Source: an uncultured Arachnia sp.
GTDB lineage: Bacteria > Actinomycetota > Actinomycetes > Propionibacteriales > Propionibacteriaceae
Assembly: GCA_934636715.1 (NCBI GenBank)
Contig: CAKUBE010000002.1
Span: forward strand, 115,222 to 179,221
Direction: 5' to 3'
Length of the DNA: 64,000 nucleotides
In this document: positions 18,118 through 28,283 of the stretch, piece by piece
How the letters are laid out: every line of letters starts with the position of its first letter
Numbering within the stretch: position 1 is the first letter of the stretch
Position numbers and translations under genes: made by a program
Notes under the pieces: model-generated
The model's input: the letters and a program-made list of their open reading frames with translations, nothing else
Told to the model about the DNA's origin: nothing
The model's database searches: none

Positions 18118-19017
18118 GTGTCGATCTTCATCAACGCCTCGTCGCGCGTCCTCGTCCAGGGCATGACCGGCAAGGAGGGACGCAAGCACACGCAGCGCAT
18201 GATCATGTCCGGCACCCGCATCGTCGGCGGCGTCACCCCGGGCAAGGGCGGCACGTCCGTGCTCTTCGAGGAGGACCCGGTTCCGGTGTTCGGGGCGATG
18301 GCCGACGCCGTCGCCGCCACCAACGCGGACGTGTCGGTGGTCTTCGTGCCCCCGGCCTACGCGAAGGCCGCGGTGCTCGACGCCGTGGGCTCGGGTGTCG
18401 GCCTGATCGTCGTCATCACGGAGGGCATCCCGGTGCGCGACTCGGTCGAGTTCGAGGCGGCGGCCCGTGAGGCGGGCGTGCGGATCATCGGCCCCAACTG
18501 CCCGGGCCTCATCTCTCCCGGCAAGTCGAACGTGGGCATCATCCCCGCGCACATCTCCGGCCCCGGCCGGATCGGGCTGGTGTCGAAGTCCGGCACGCTG
18601 ACCTACCAGATGATGTACGAGCTGCGCGACCACGGTTTCTCGACCGCCGTCGGCATCGGCGGCGACCCCGTCGTCGGCACCATGCACATCGACGTCCTGC
18701 AGGCGTTCGAGGACGACCCGGACACGGACCTGATCGTGATGATCGGCGAGATCGGCGGCGACGCCGAGGAGCGGGCCGCCGAGTACATCAAGGCCAACAT
18801 CGACAAGCCCGTGATCGGCTACGTCGCGGGCTTCACCGCGCCGCCCGGCAAGACCATGGGCCACGCCGGCGCCATCATCACCGGCTCCAAGGGCACGGCG
18901 GCCGCGAAGAAGGAGGCCCTCGAGGCCGCCGGCGTCGTGGTCGGGGAGACGCCGTCGCTCACGGCGCAACTCGCGCGCGACGCCATCGCGCACCTGCGGG
19001 TCGCTTCGACACGGTAG
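18118..19017 (+). CDS. sucD: Succinyl-CoA synthetase alpha subunit
   Basis: A protein of 299 aa from GTG 18118. It carries the CoA-binding Rossmann domain ([25 protein letters not shown]), GPNCPG and the phosphohistidine loop GHAGAIITG with His249. The histidine is phosphorylated and passes phosphate between succinyl-CoA and the nucleotide in SucC. The C-terminus HLRVASTR ends 6 bp from an opposing gene, and no terminator hairpin is visible. Confidence 0.97.
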   Translation: MSIFINASSRVLVQGMTGKEGRKHTQRMIMSGTRIVGGVTPGKGGTSVLFEEDPVPVFGAMADAVAATNADVSVVFVPPAYAKAAVLDAVGSGVGLIVVITEGIPVRDSVEFEAAAREAGVRIIGPNCPGLISPGKSNVGIIPAHISGPGRIGLVSKSGTLTYQMMYELRDHGFSTAVGIGGDPVVGTMHIDVLQAFEDDPDTDLIVMIGEIGGDAEERAAEYIKANIDKPVIGYVAGFTAPPGKTMGHAGAIITGSKGTAAAKKEALEAAGVVVGETPSLTAQLARDAIAHLRVASTR

Positions 19018-19023
19018 CGGGGG

Positions 19024-20694
19024 TCAGCCCTGGGCGGCGCGGATCGCCGTCCGGGCCGCGAGGGCCTCGAGTTGGGCGTTGCTGAAGCGGTAGTTGTCGT
19101 CGACGGTGATCAGCGAGTAGATGACGGTGGTGCCCACCCGGCCGACGATCAGCTGGTAGGTCACCGACGCCTCGGCCGTGATGGGCCGGTTGATGACGAA
19201 GAGCCGCGAGGTGACCTTGCCCGCCGGGGTCGTGGTCGTGACCTTGTCCAGCTCCTGGACCTTCGAGCCGGTGGACCGCTTCTTGCACGACTTGAGCGCG
19301 TCGCCGAGCTTCTTGGCGAACGTGCCCGCCGCCTTCTCCTTGCTGAACGCGAAGCGCATCTCGTCGAGGCCGAAGGTGTCGGGCGCCTCGTCGTCCTGGG
19401 TCATCAGGAAGGTGGCCTGCTCCCGGGTCTTCGGGCCGGCCACGCTGACCAGCGTCATGTTCTCGCAGCCCATGCCGGGGCTGGAAAGCGTCGTGGGCGG
19501 CGTCATGTTCCAGCGGCCGAGCCCGGCGCGGATGCGCGGCAGGTCCGAGGGGACGACCCAGCCCACCGGATCGGCGGGTGGCAGGAAGGTGGCCTTCACC
19601 TCCACGTCCGACGGCGCCGGCTCGCCCTGGCGTTCCGACAACTGAGTCTGGGACCGGGTCAGCGCGGCGGCGAGGGACTCGGGGGCGACAGGGCTGCCGA
19701 CCTGGGTGACGTCGAGCACCTGCACCACGGCCCCGGAGAGGGTGAGCAGCACCGTGTGGTAGCGGTTCTTGTTCTCCTGGAAGACGATCGTCAGCTGCGA
19801 CGCCTCCGGCGCGAGACCGGTGACCTCCTGCGCGCTGTCCAGCAGCGCGGGAACCTCCGAGCAGTTGGCGAGAACGGCGAGCCGCGCCTCGTAGACGGCC
19901 TTGGCGACGGGCGCGCTCGCGAAGGCATCGGCGCGGTGCAGCGCGGCCGCGGGCTCGTCGTCGGAGGTGGCCAGCGTGCGCTGCGCGCTGAACGTCGCGT
20001 TGGCGTCGTCCTCGTGCGTCTGGAAGCAGGCGACGCGGCCGTCGTGGTCGGCGACGGCGTGGGTGGTGCCCGTGACGGACCAGGCCCCCTTCGAGATGCC
20101 GACGAGGTCCTCCGGGGTGAGGAGGTCGGACGGGATGACCGGGTCGGGCGGCGTCGAGGGGCTCGTGCTGGCGGAGGGGCTCGAGGACGGGGGCGTGGTC
20201 GTGGGCCGGTTGCCGCGCACGATGCTCGAGACGACGACGGCGACCACGAGCGCGAGCACCAGGCCGCTGGCGGCCCAGACGAGGAGCGTGCGGCGGTGCT
20301 CCTGGAACCAGGGCATCGCCGGGGCGGCGGGCTCGGCCTCGACCGGCGTCGTCGACGACAGCGCGGATCGGCGCGGCGCGGGGCTGGGCGAGTCCGCGAA
20401 CTCGCCCGAGGAGTGAGAGAAGACAGGGGCGGGAATGGGCGTGTCCGACAGCGGCAGCACCGGCTGGGGAGGCGTCTCCCGGGAGGCGTCCGAACCGGGC
20501 CGGGCATAGGGGTTGCCGGGCTGCGGGGGAGCCTCGCCGGAGGGTGCGCCCGATTCGGCGGCATCCTCGGAGAGAGCGCCGCGTCGCGCAGGGTCCGACG
20601 GCGGCTCTGGGGTATCGTCCGATGCGGTCGGGTCGTCGGGACCCTCGTCGGGCTGCCAGCCCCGACGAGGACGAAGTGGTTCGCCAGCAGACAT
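19024..20694 (-). CDS. Single-pass anchored extracytoplasmic protein, unknown function
   Basis: A protein of 556 aa. Residues 1-130 are disordered, Pro/Ser/Asp-rich and probably cytoplasmic; a single membrane helix follows (about 142-165, LLVWAASGLVLALVVAVVVS), then a Ser/Thr/Pro linker and about 370 residues outside. The outer part seems to hold two related halves starting near VIPSDLLTPEDLVGISKG and WVVPSDLPRIRAGLGRWNMT, with a few cysteines (near 230, 270, 405, 475). This resembles the PknH-type extracytoplasmic sensor domains of actinobacteria, but no kinase domain is present, so that is a weak comparison. It lies convergent to sucD and divergent from the PerM-like gene. No function is assigned. 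Confidence 0.75.
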   Translation of the reverse strand: MSAGEPLRPRRGWQPDEGPDDPTASDDTPEPPSDPARRGALSEDAAESGAPSGEAPPQPGNPYARPGSDASRETPPQPVLPLSDTPIPAPVFSHSSGEFADSPSPAPRRSALSSTTPVEAEPAAPAMPWFQEHRRTLLVWAASGLVLALVVAVVVSSIVRGNRPTTTPPSSSPSASTSPSTPPDPVIPSDLLTPEDLVGISKGAWSVTGTTHAVADHDGRVACFQTHEDDANATFSAQRTLATSDDEPAAALHRADAFASAPVAKAVYEARLAVLANCSEVPALLDSAQEVTGLAPEASQLTIVFQENKNRYHTVLLTLSGAVVQVLDVTQVGSPVAPESLAAALTRSQTQLSERQGEPAPSDVEVKATFLPPADPVGWVVPSDLPRIRAGLGRWNMTPPTTLSSPGMGCENMTLVSVAGPKTREQATFLMTQDDEAPDTFGLDEMRFAFSKEKAAGTFAKKLGDALKSCKKRSTGSKVQELDKVTTTTPAGKVTSRLFVINRPITAEASVTYQLIVGRVGTTVIYSLITVDDNYRFSNAQLEALAARTAIRAAQG

Positions 20695-20797
20695 GTCAGC
20701 ACCCCCAAATAGCGCGGATATTCCGTGTGTCCGGGGCAACACTACCCGGGAGACGGAAGAGCATGGGTCAGACCGCATCGACAAAGGGTCCCGCGTG

Positions 20798-22051
20798 ATG
20801 GCCGCGCGGAAGCCTCGGACGGTCGCCGTCGACGTCGATGCCGCGCCCGCGTCGACCGGCCGCAGGATGCTGCTGCCCTGGTACGCGATGGCCGTCATCG
20901 GGCCCCTCGCGACGCTGGCGGCCGTGTGGGTGATCCTCGCCGCGCTCGCGACGGTCGGCTGGCTCACGTCCCCGGCTGCCGATCTCCCCGCCGCGCTCCG
21001 GCTCGCCACCCAGCTGCTGCTGCTCGCGCACGGCGGCGCCGCGACGATCGCCGGCCAGTCCGTCACCCTGGCGCCGCTCGGGATCACCGCCCTCCTCGTC
21101 TTTCTCGCCCTGCCCATGGCCTCGCTCGCCGCCCGCCAGGCCGCCGCGGACCGCCACGGCCCCGACGACACAGGCCGCGTCTGGGCGGATCCCGAGGCGC
21201 TGACGCTGCGCGTCGCCGCCGTGTTCGGCGGCACGTACGCCCTCGCCGTGGTCATCCTGGCCGCCGCCGTCGGCCTGATGACCGCGGGTCTCCTCCTAGG
21301 AGCCGTCGTCGTCGCCGCCGTCGCCGCCCTCTGGGGCGCCAGCCGAGGCGTCGGCTACGACCCGACGCGCTCCTGGCCCGGGTGGCTCCGCGCCGTGCCG
21401 CGGGCGCTCGGCGCGGCGCTTCTCGTGGTGGTCGCCGGCGCCGCGGCCGTGCTGGCGGTCGCGCTGTGGCAGGGGAGGGCGCGGGTGACCGAGATGGTCG
21501 CGGCGCTCGACGGCGGGTGGCCCGCCGCGGTCCTGCTCGTGGCGCTGCACCTGATCTACCTGCCCAACCTCGTCCTCGCCTGCGCGTCCTGGGCGCTCGG
21601 CGCGGGCATCACGCTGGGCGATGGCTCGCTCGTCACCCTGAGCTCCACCGACCTCGGCCTGCTCCCGGCCCTGCCCGTGCTCGGCGCCCTTCCGCAGCCC
21701 GGCCCCGTGCCGTGGCAGGCGGCGTTGTGGCTGCTGGTCGGCGTGGCGGCGGGGGCGGTCGCGGGCGTGGTCGTCGCGCTGGCCGGGCCGCGCGCCCGGT
21801 TCGACGAGACCGCCGTGGTCGGCGGGGTCGCGGGCGTCGTCGCCGGAGTCCTCGTGGCCGTCGCCTGTGCGCTCGGGGCGGGCGGCCTCGGGACCGACCG
21901 GCTCGCCACGATCGGCGCGCGCAGCCCGGAGATCTTCCTGTTCGCGCCCAGCATCCTGGGCCTCGCGGGCCTGGCGGCGGGCCTGGTCGTCGGCCTCATC
22001 CGGCGCCCGCCCGCGGAGCACGTGGCGCGGGAGGCGGACGCGACGGCATAG
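20798..22051 (+). CDS. PerM-like integral membrane protein (DUF6350 family)
   Basis: A protein of 417 aa, strongly hydrophobic, with about 10-12 membrane segments and short basic ends. Position between sucCD and purN-purH matches Mycobacterium perM (Rv0955), a membrane protein linked to cell division and persistence; the assignment rests on this order and on the hydrophobic pattern (LLPWYAMAVIGPLATLAAVW, then LGITALLVFLALP). Start ATG 20798 was chosen; a GTG three bases earlier is also in frame, and no good Shine-Dalgarno is seen for either. The TAG stop is part of the purN -10 box. Confidence 0.75.
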   Translation: MAARKPRTVAVDVDAAPASTGRRMLLPWYAMAVIGPLATLAAVWVILAALATVGWLTSPAADLPAALRLATQLLLLAHGGAATIAGQSVTLAPLGITALLVFLALPMASLAARQAAADRHGPDDTGRVWADPEALTLRVAAVFGGTYALAVVILAAAVGLMTAGLLLGAVVVAAVAALWGASRGVGYDPTRSWPGWLRAVPRALGAALLVVVAGAAAVLAVALWQGRARVTEMVAALDGGWPAAVLLVALHLIYLPNLVLACASWALGAGITLGDGSLVTLSSTDLGLLPALPVLGALPQPGPVPWQAALWLLVGVAAGAVAGVVVALAGPRARFDETAVVGGVAGVVAGVLVAVACALGAGGLGTDRLATIGARSPEIFLFAPSILGLAGLAAGLVVGLIRRPPAEHVAREADATA

Positions 22052-22054
22052 GCT
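22049..22054 (+). promoter_or_regulatory. -10 box TAGGCT, leaderless purN
   Basis: TAGGCT overlaps the stop codon of the upstream gene and is 7 nt before GTG 22062. purN-purH can therefore be transcribed separately from the membrane gene. Confidence 0.6.
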
Positions 22055-22061
22055 TGCCCCC

Positions 22062-22633
22062 GTGACGACGAGGGTTTGTGTCCTGCTTTCCGGCTCCGGC
22101 ACCCTGTGCCAGGCGCTGCTCGACGCCATCGCCGAGGGCGGGGTGGACGCCGAGGTGGTCGCCGTCGTCTCGGACCAGAGCGATGCCTACGGCCTCGAGC
22201 GGGCCCGCCAGCGGGGCATCCCCGCGGTGGCGCATCCGCTTCCCCACGGCGGCGACCGCGCGCGATGGGACGAGGAGCTGACGGCGATCGTCGACGCGTT
22301 CGCGCCGGACCTCGTGGCGTCCGCCGGGTTCATGAAGCTCGTCGGCCCTGCCTTCCTCGCCCGCTTCGGCGGCCGGACCATCAACACGCACCCCGCGCTG
22401 CTGCCCAGCTTCCCCGGCATGCACGGCCCGCGCGACGCGCTCCGGGCGGGTGTGAAGGTCTCCGGCGCCACCGTCTTCGTCGTCGACGCCGGAGTCGACA
22501 CCGGTAAGATCCTGCTGCAAGCCGCGGTCGACGTCCTGGACGACGACGACGTCGAGTCGCTGCACGAGCGCATCAAGGTGGTCGAGCGCCGCCTCCTCAT
22601 CCAGGCCGTCTCCGAATGGAAGAAGGAACACCC

Positions 22634-22637
<4 letters not shown>
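22062..22637 (+). CDS. purN: Phosphoribosylglycinamide formyltransferase
   Basis: A protein of 191 aa that transfers a formyl group from 10-formyl-tetrahydrofolate to GAR in purine synthesis. Catalytic residues Asn108, His110 and Asp146 are present in [13 protein letters not shown] and GVDTGK. The phosphate-binding loop is SGSGTLCQ rather than the usual SGSGSNLQ. The leaderless promoter supports GTG 22062. Its stop overlaps the purH GTG (GTGA at 22634-22637), so steps using the same cofactor are coupled. Confidence 0.95.
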
Positions 22638-24193
<1,556 letters not shown>

Positions 24194-24203
24194 TCGGAGA
24201 ACC

Positions 24204-25058
24204 GTGACCGCGCAGAAACTCGACGGCCTCGCGACCGCGAAGGCCATCAAGGCGGAACTGACCGAGCGGGTCGCCGCGCTGCGCGAGCGCGGCGTCGTTC
24301 CCGGGCTGGCGACGGTGCTCGTCGGCTCGGACCCGGCCAGCCAGAACTACGTCCGGATGAAGCACCGCGACTGCGAGCAGGTAGGCATCGCCTCGATCCA
24401 GGTGGAGCTCCCCGGCGACACCACGGCCGCCGAGCTGGAGGACGCCATCCGCGGCCTGAACGAGGACCCCGCCTGCACCGGCTACATCGTGCAGTTGCCG
24501 ATTCCGCGCCATCTCGACGAGAACTGGGCGTTGAGCCTGATCGACCCGGACAAGGATGCCGACGGCCTGCACCCGATCAACCTCGGCCGCCTCGTGCTGA
24601 ACGAGCCGGCGACGCTGCCCTGCACGCCGCGCGGTATCGTCGAGTTGCTGCGCCGCCACGGCGTGGAGCTGAACGGCGCCGAGGTGGTCGTCGTCGGCCG
24701 CGGCATCACCGTCGGCCGCCCGCTGGGCCTGATCCTGACGCGCCGCTCCGAGAACGCGACGGTGACGCTGTGCCACACCGGCACGCGCGACCTCGCCGCG
24801 CACACGCGTCGTGCCGACGTCGTCGTGGCCGCCGCCGGCGTGCCCGGCATGATCACCGCCGACCTGATCCGCGAGGGCGCCGTCCTCGTCGACGTCGGCG
24901 TCAGCCGCGTGGACGGCAAGACCGTCGGCGATCTCGCCCCCGACGTCTGGGACAAGGCGTCCTTCGTCACCCCCAACCCCGGCGGGGTGGGCCCGATGAC
25001 GCGCGCGATGCTGCTCAGCAACGTCGTCGACCGCGCGGAAGCGCTGCATGGCCGCTAA
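24204..25058 (+). CDS. folD: Methylenetetrahydrofolate dehydrogenase / cyclohydrolase
   Basis: A protein of 284 aa from GTG 24204 preceded by GGAG. It converts 5,10-methylene-THF to 10-formyl-THF with NADP. Motifs seen: the catalytic lysine region [67 protein letters not shown] for NADP binding, and [14 protein letters not shown]. The gene is 10 bp after purH, so cofactor supply is linked to formyl-using steps. It overlaps the downstream DUF3017 gene by 11 bp. Confidence 0.96.
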   Translation: MTAQKLDGLATAKAIKAELTERVAALRERGVVPGLATVLVGSDPASQNYVRMKHRDCEQVGIASIQVELPGDTTAAELEDAIRGLNEDPACTGYIVQLPIPRHLDENWALSLIDPDKDADGLHPINLGRLVLNEPATLPCTPRGIVELLRRHGVELNGAEVVVVGRGITVGRPLGLILTRRSENATVTLCHTGTRDLAAHTRRADVVVAAAGVPGMITADLIREGAVLVDVGVSRVDGKTVGDLAPDVWDKASFVTPNPGGVGPMTRAMLLSNVVDRAEALHGR

Positions 25059-25341
25059 GCCGGACAAGCCGGTCGACTGGTACCCGGACAGCCCCTGGGC
25101 GCTGTCCGCGTCGCTGGCGTTCGTCGCCGTCGGCACCGTCTTCGCGGTGCTGGGCCACTGGCGTCGGGCCGCGGTGATGATCGCGGCCGGCCTGCTCGTC
25201 GCGGGCGTGCTGAGGCTGGTGCTCTCGCGCGAGGCCGCGGGTCTGCTGGCGGTGCGCGGCCGCTGGGTCGACGTCACGGTCCTGCTCGGCCTCGGCGTCG
25301 CCGTCGCGGTGATGGCCTTCCTGGTCCCGCCCGCGCGTTGA
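25048..25341 (+). CDS. DUF3017-family small membrane protein
   Basis: A protein of 97 aa with three membrane segments (about 18-36, 40-62, 73-93) and an N-terminal soluble start [22 protein letters not shown]3017 proteins are actinobacterial, usually encoded right after folD as here. The role is unknown. The start lies 11 bp inside folD, so translation is coupled. A strong inverted repeat follows. Confidence 0.85.
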   Translation: MAAKPDKPVDWYPDSPWALSASLAFVAVGTVFAVLGHWRRAAVMIAAGLLVAGVLRLVLSREAAGLLAVRGRWVDVTVLLGLGVAVAVMAFLVPPAR

Positions 25342-25356
25342 GGTCTGCCCTTAAGA

Positions 25357-25392
25357 GGGAGGGTTGATACCAAGCTTGGTACCAACCCTCCC
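25357..25392. terminator. Inverted repeat between the folD operon and the kinase gene
   Basis: GGGAGGGTTGATACCAAG (25357-25374) and CTTGGTACCAACCCTCCC (25375-25392) are inverted copies with one mismatch and no fixed spacer. It lies between convergent genes and probably stops both; no T tract is seen. The next 45 bp show nothing clear. Confidence 0.65.
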
Positions 25393-25438
25393 TCCCAAGG
25401 GGTGCCACCTACCTGCGGGACCTCTGAGCTCCCGCTGG

Positions 25439-26566
25439 CTAGTCCAGGTGGGAGGCGACGGCGAAGGTGCCCTCCGCGCGGCGCACGCCGTGGACGGCGT
25501 GGTGGGGGATGAGATCGGCGAGGAAGCCGTAATCGCGCGCGATGTAGGCGGCCCGGAGGTCGCCCGCCTGGGAGCGGCCCGAGACGTCGCGCCACCAGTC
25601 GGCGATGTCTCCCCAGCCGGGCGCGGCCAGCGAGCCGCCGAACTGCCGCACGGCCAGCGAGGAGCTGAGCGACGCGAACCGCAGCCGCACCTCCAGCGGC
25701 CATTCGGCGAGCGTCCCCAGGATCATCGACGCCGCGAACACGTCGCCGGCGCCCGTCGGGTCGATCGCCTCGACGGCGACCGACGGGCAGTAGACCTCCT
25801 CGCCCGTGGTGTTGTCGATGGCGAACGAGCCGCCCACCCCGTCGGTCACGACGGCGAGCGGCACCATGTCGGCGAACTTCCGCACGGCGTCGGTGGGGCG
25901 CTCGGTGCGCGTGTAGCCCATCGCCTCGACCGCGTTCGGCGTGAACGCGTGGCAGTACTGCAGCGGCGTGAGGTCAGCGGGATCCCACTTGCCCGTCTCG
26001 TCGAAGCCCACGTCGGCGAACAGCAGCGTCCCGCGGTCGTGCAGCGTGCGCCACCACGGGCCGACGTGCTTCAGGTCCAGCGTCGCCGCCCGCGAGGCCG
26101 GCGCCGTCATGAGCGCGTCGTCCATCGACTCCGGCAGGTCGTGGGCGTGGGTGACCATGCCGCGATCGCCGCTGAATGCCATGGAGACCGTGATCGCGGA
26201 GTGGAAGTTCTCGAACCGTCGCGACGCGCTGAGGTCGATGTTCTCGTCCTCCGAGAGCACCGACCACATCCAGTCGGCGTACGCGTCGTCGCCGAAGCCC
26301 GCCGCGAGTCCGGTGCGCAGGCCGAGCCGGGCGGCCGCCGTCGCCATGTTGGCGATGCCGCCGGGGCAGGAGCCCATGCCGTCGCTGTACAGCTCCTCTC
26401 CGGGGAAGGGTAACCGCGGCAGCCCGGTGAAGATGAGGTCGAAGAACAGCTGGCCCGTGGTCAGGACGTCCAGCGGGGGATCGTCGGCGGTGCGGGTCGC
26501 GGCGAGCGGGTCCCACATCCAGCAGGTGGGGCAGCGCCCTTCGTCGTGGTGTTCGTGTCCGGTCAT
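25439..26566 (-). CDS. PfkB-family carbohydrate kinase with cysteine/histidine-rich N-terminus
   Basis: A protein of 375 aa of the ribokinase/PfkB fold, expected to phosphorylate a sugar or sugar-like substrate with ATP. Seen: FFDLIFTGLPRLPFPGEE, the GGIANMATAAARLG substrate motif, and the catalytic signature DPTGAGDVFAAS near residue 285 with its aspartate and anion-hole glycines. The first 25 residues, MTGHEHHDEGRCPTCWMW and on, form an unusual His/Cys-rich extension with a CPTC pair that could bind metal; this is not part of the fold. It is the last gene of the ABC importer operon, overlapping the permease stop by 4 bp. Substrate is unknown; it may phosphorylate the imported glycoside or the sugar released by the GH4 enzyme. 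Confidence 0.85.
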   Translation of the reverse strand: MTGHEHHDEGRCPTCWMWDPLAATRTADDPPLDVLTTGQLFFDLIFTGLPRLPFPGEELYSDGMGSCPGGIANMATAAARLGLRTGLAAGFGDDAYADWMWSVLSEDENIDLSASRRFENFHSAITVSMAFSGDRGMVTHAHDLPESMDDALMTAPASRAATLDLKHVGPWWRTLHDRGTLLFADVGFDETGKWDPADLTPLQYCHAFTPNAVEAMGYTRTERPTDAVRKFADMVPLAVVTDGVGGSFAIDNTTGEEVYCPSVAVEAIDPTGAGDVFAASMILGTLAEWPLEVRLRFASLSSSLAVRQFGGSLAAPGWGDIADWWRDVSGRSQAGDLRAAYIARDYGFLADLIPHHAVHGVRRAEGTFAVASHLD

Positions 26567-27372
26567 TCCTTGGCAGCCCCCTCGAGCATTCCGTTGATGA
26601 AGTAGCGCTGTAGCAGAAGGAATACCACGATGATCGGGGCCGCGATGATGACGCCGGCGGCCGCGAGCAAGGCGTGGTCGGCCGTGTACTGGCCCTTGAA
26701 GATCGCCAGGCCGAGCGGGGCGGTGCGCCACTGGCCGCCCGGGCTCATCACCAGCGGGATGAGGAACTCGTTCCAGGTCCACATGAACATCAGGACCATG
26801 ACGGTGGCGATCGAGGGCAGCGACGGCGGCACCATGATCCGCCACAGCGTTGCCATGCCACTGGTGCCGTCGATGGCCGCGGCCTCGATCAGGTTCGGCG
26901 GCATCGCCCGGAACTGGCTGCGCATCCAGAACGTGCCGAACGCCACCGACTGGGCGATCTGCGGCAGCGCGAGCGCCCAGATCGTGTCGGTGAGGCCGAC
27001 GGTGCGCAGGTCGAAGAACAGCGGGATGACGATGGCCTCGGCGGGCACCATCATGCCGAGCAGGAACAAGTAGAAGAGCACGGTCGATCCGCGGAAGCGC
27101 ATCGTGCCGAACGCATAGCCGGCCAGGATCGACAAGACGATGGCGGCGCTGACCACGAGAAGGGCGACGAGGATCGAGTTCAGCAGCGCCGTGCCGAAGT
27201 TGCCGATCCGCCACGCGTCGGCGAAGTTCTCGACGTGCAGCGCGCCGCCCTGCACGCCCGACTGAGGGCGCAGCGCGGTGAGGAAGATGGTGAGGATCGG
27301 CGCCAGGGCGTACAGCGCGAACAGCGTCAGGATGACGTAGTTGACGCTGCGTTCGAACGGGGAGACCTTCAT
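26563..27372 (-). CDS. Carbohydrate ABC transporter permease (MalG type)
   Basis: A protein of 269 aa with six membrane segments. The EAA loop EAAAIDGTSGMATLWRIMVP, which docks on the ATPase, is of the CUT1 MalG type. It pairs with the MalF-type permease directly upstream. Both ends overlap neighbours by ATGA. No ATPase gene is in the operon, so a shared MsiK-like ATPase is inferred, as is common for CUT1 importers in actinobacteria. Confidence 0.93.
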   Translation of the reverse strand: MKVSPFERSVNYVILTLFALYALAPILTIFLTALRPQSGVQGGALHVENFADAWRIGNFGTALLNSILVALLVVSAAIVLSILAGYAFGTMRFRGSTVLFYLFLLGMMVPAEAIVIPLFFDLRTVGLTDTIWALALPQIAQSVAFGTFWMRSQFRAMPPNLIEAAAIDGTSGMATLWRIMVPPSLPSIATVMVLMFMWTWNEFLIPLVMSPGGQWRTAPLGLAIFKGQYTADHALLAAAGVIIAAPIIVVFLLLQRYFINGMLEGAAKE

Positions 27373-28283
27373 CGCCGGGTCTCCTGTCCTTGCTCGCCGA
27401 TGCGGGAGACGACCACGTTGATCACGAACACCAGCACCGTCAACACGATGGCGACGGCCGACGCGGAGCCGACCTCCTTCAGGTTGAACGCGCGGTTGTA
27501 CACCTCGTACGACGGCACCGTCGTCGCCGTGCCCGGTCCGCCGCCAGTGGTGACATAGACCAGGTCGAACGTCTTCAGCGCCGCGATGATGGTGAGCACG
27601 AGCGCCGTCGTGATCTCGGCTTTGACGCTGGGCAGCGTGATCGCGAAGAACTCGCGCACGGCGCCCGCGCCGTCGAGCCGCGCGGCCTCGTAGAGATCGT
27701 TGGGAATGCGGCCCATGCCGGCCAGGAGCAGCAGCATCACGAGGCCGGTCTGCAGCCAGAACCCGATCATGCCGACGGCGGGCAGCGCGAACGTGGGATC
27801 TCCCAACCAGCCGCGGGCCAGCTCGCCGAGGCCGATGCTCTCCAGCACCTGGTTCAGCATCCCGTTGGGGGAATAGATCTGATGCCACGCGACGGCGACG
27901 ACGACCAGCGCGATCACCTGCGGCATGAAGATCAGCACGCGGTAGATCCCCAGCCCGCGGACCTGCCCGCGCCGCAGGATGGCGGCCAAGACGAGCCCGA
28001 CCCCCAAGGGGAGCAGCGAATAGAAGAGGATCAGGGTCAGGGCGTGGGAGACCGCGGCGTGGAAGCGGCGGTCTCCCAGGAGATCGACGTAGTTGCCGAA
28101 GCCCACGAACGTCGAGGGGCCGAAGCCCGGCCAGTCATACAGCGAGAACTGGCCGGCCCGGATCAGCGGGAACAACAGGAACCCGCCGTAGACGAGGAAC
28201 GCGGGGAGCAGATAGAGATATGGGGTGGCCCGGTTTCGGACCACCGCCGACGGGATCGTCCGCCGCCGGGCCACCGTCGTCAC
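27369..28283 (-). CDS. Carbohydrate ABC transporter permease (MalF type)
   Basis: A protein of 304 aa from GTG 28283, which overlaps the binding-protein stop by 4 bp. Six membrane segments start with TPYLYLLPAFLVYGGFLLFP, and the EAA loop EAARLDGAGAVREFFAITLP is intact. It forms the membrane channel with the MalG-type protein for uptake of an oligosaccharide or glycoside delivered by the lipoprotein encoded upstream. Confidence 0.93.
   Translation of the reverse strand: MTTVARRRTIPSAVVRNRATPYLYLLPAFLVYGGFLLFPLIRAGQFSLYDWPGFGPSTFVGFGNYVDLLGDRRFHAAVSHALTLILFYSLLPLGVGLVLAAILRRGQVRGLGIYRVLIFMPQVIALVVVAVAWHQIYSPNGMLNQVLESIGLGELARGWLGDPTFALPAVGMIGFWLQTGLVMLLLLAGMGRIPNDLYEAARLDGAGAVREFFAITLPSVKAEITTALVLTIIAALKTFDLVYVTTGGGPGTATTVPSYEVYNRAFNLKEVGSASAVAIVLTVLVFVINVVVSRIGEQGQETRR

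Noticed and set aside
19003..19017. TTCGACACGG at the end of sucD, resembling the repeat family ends
   Set aside because: Only 10 bases match and the second end is absent, so chance similarity is likely.
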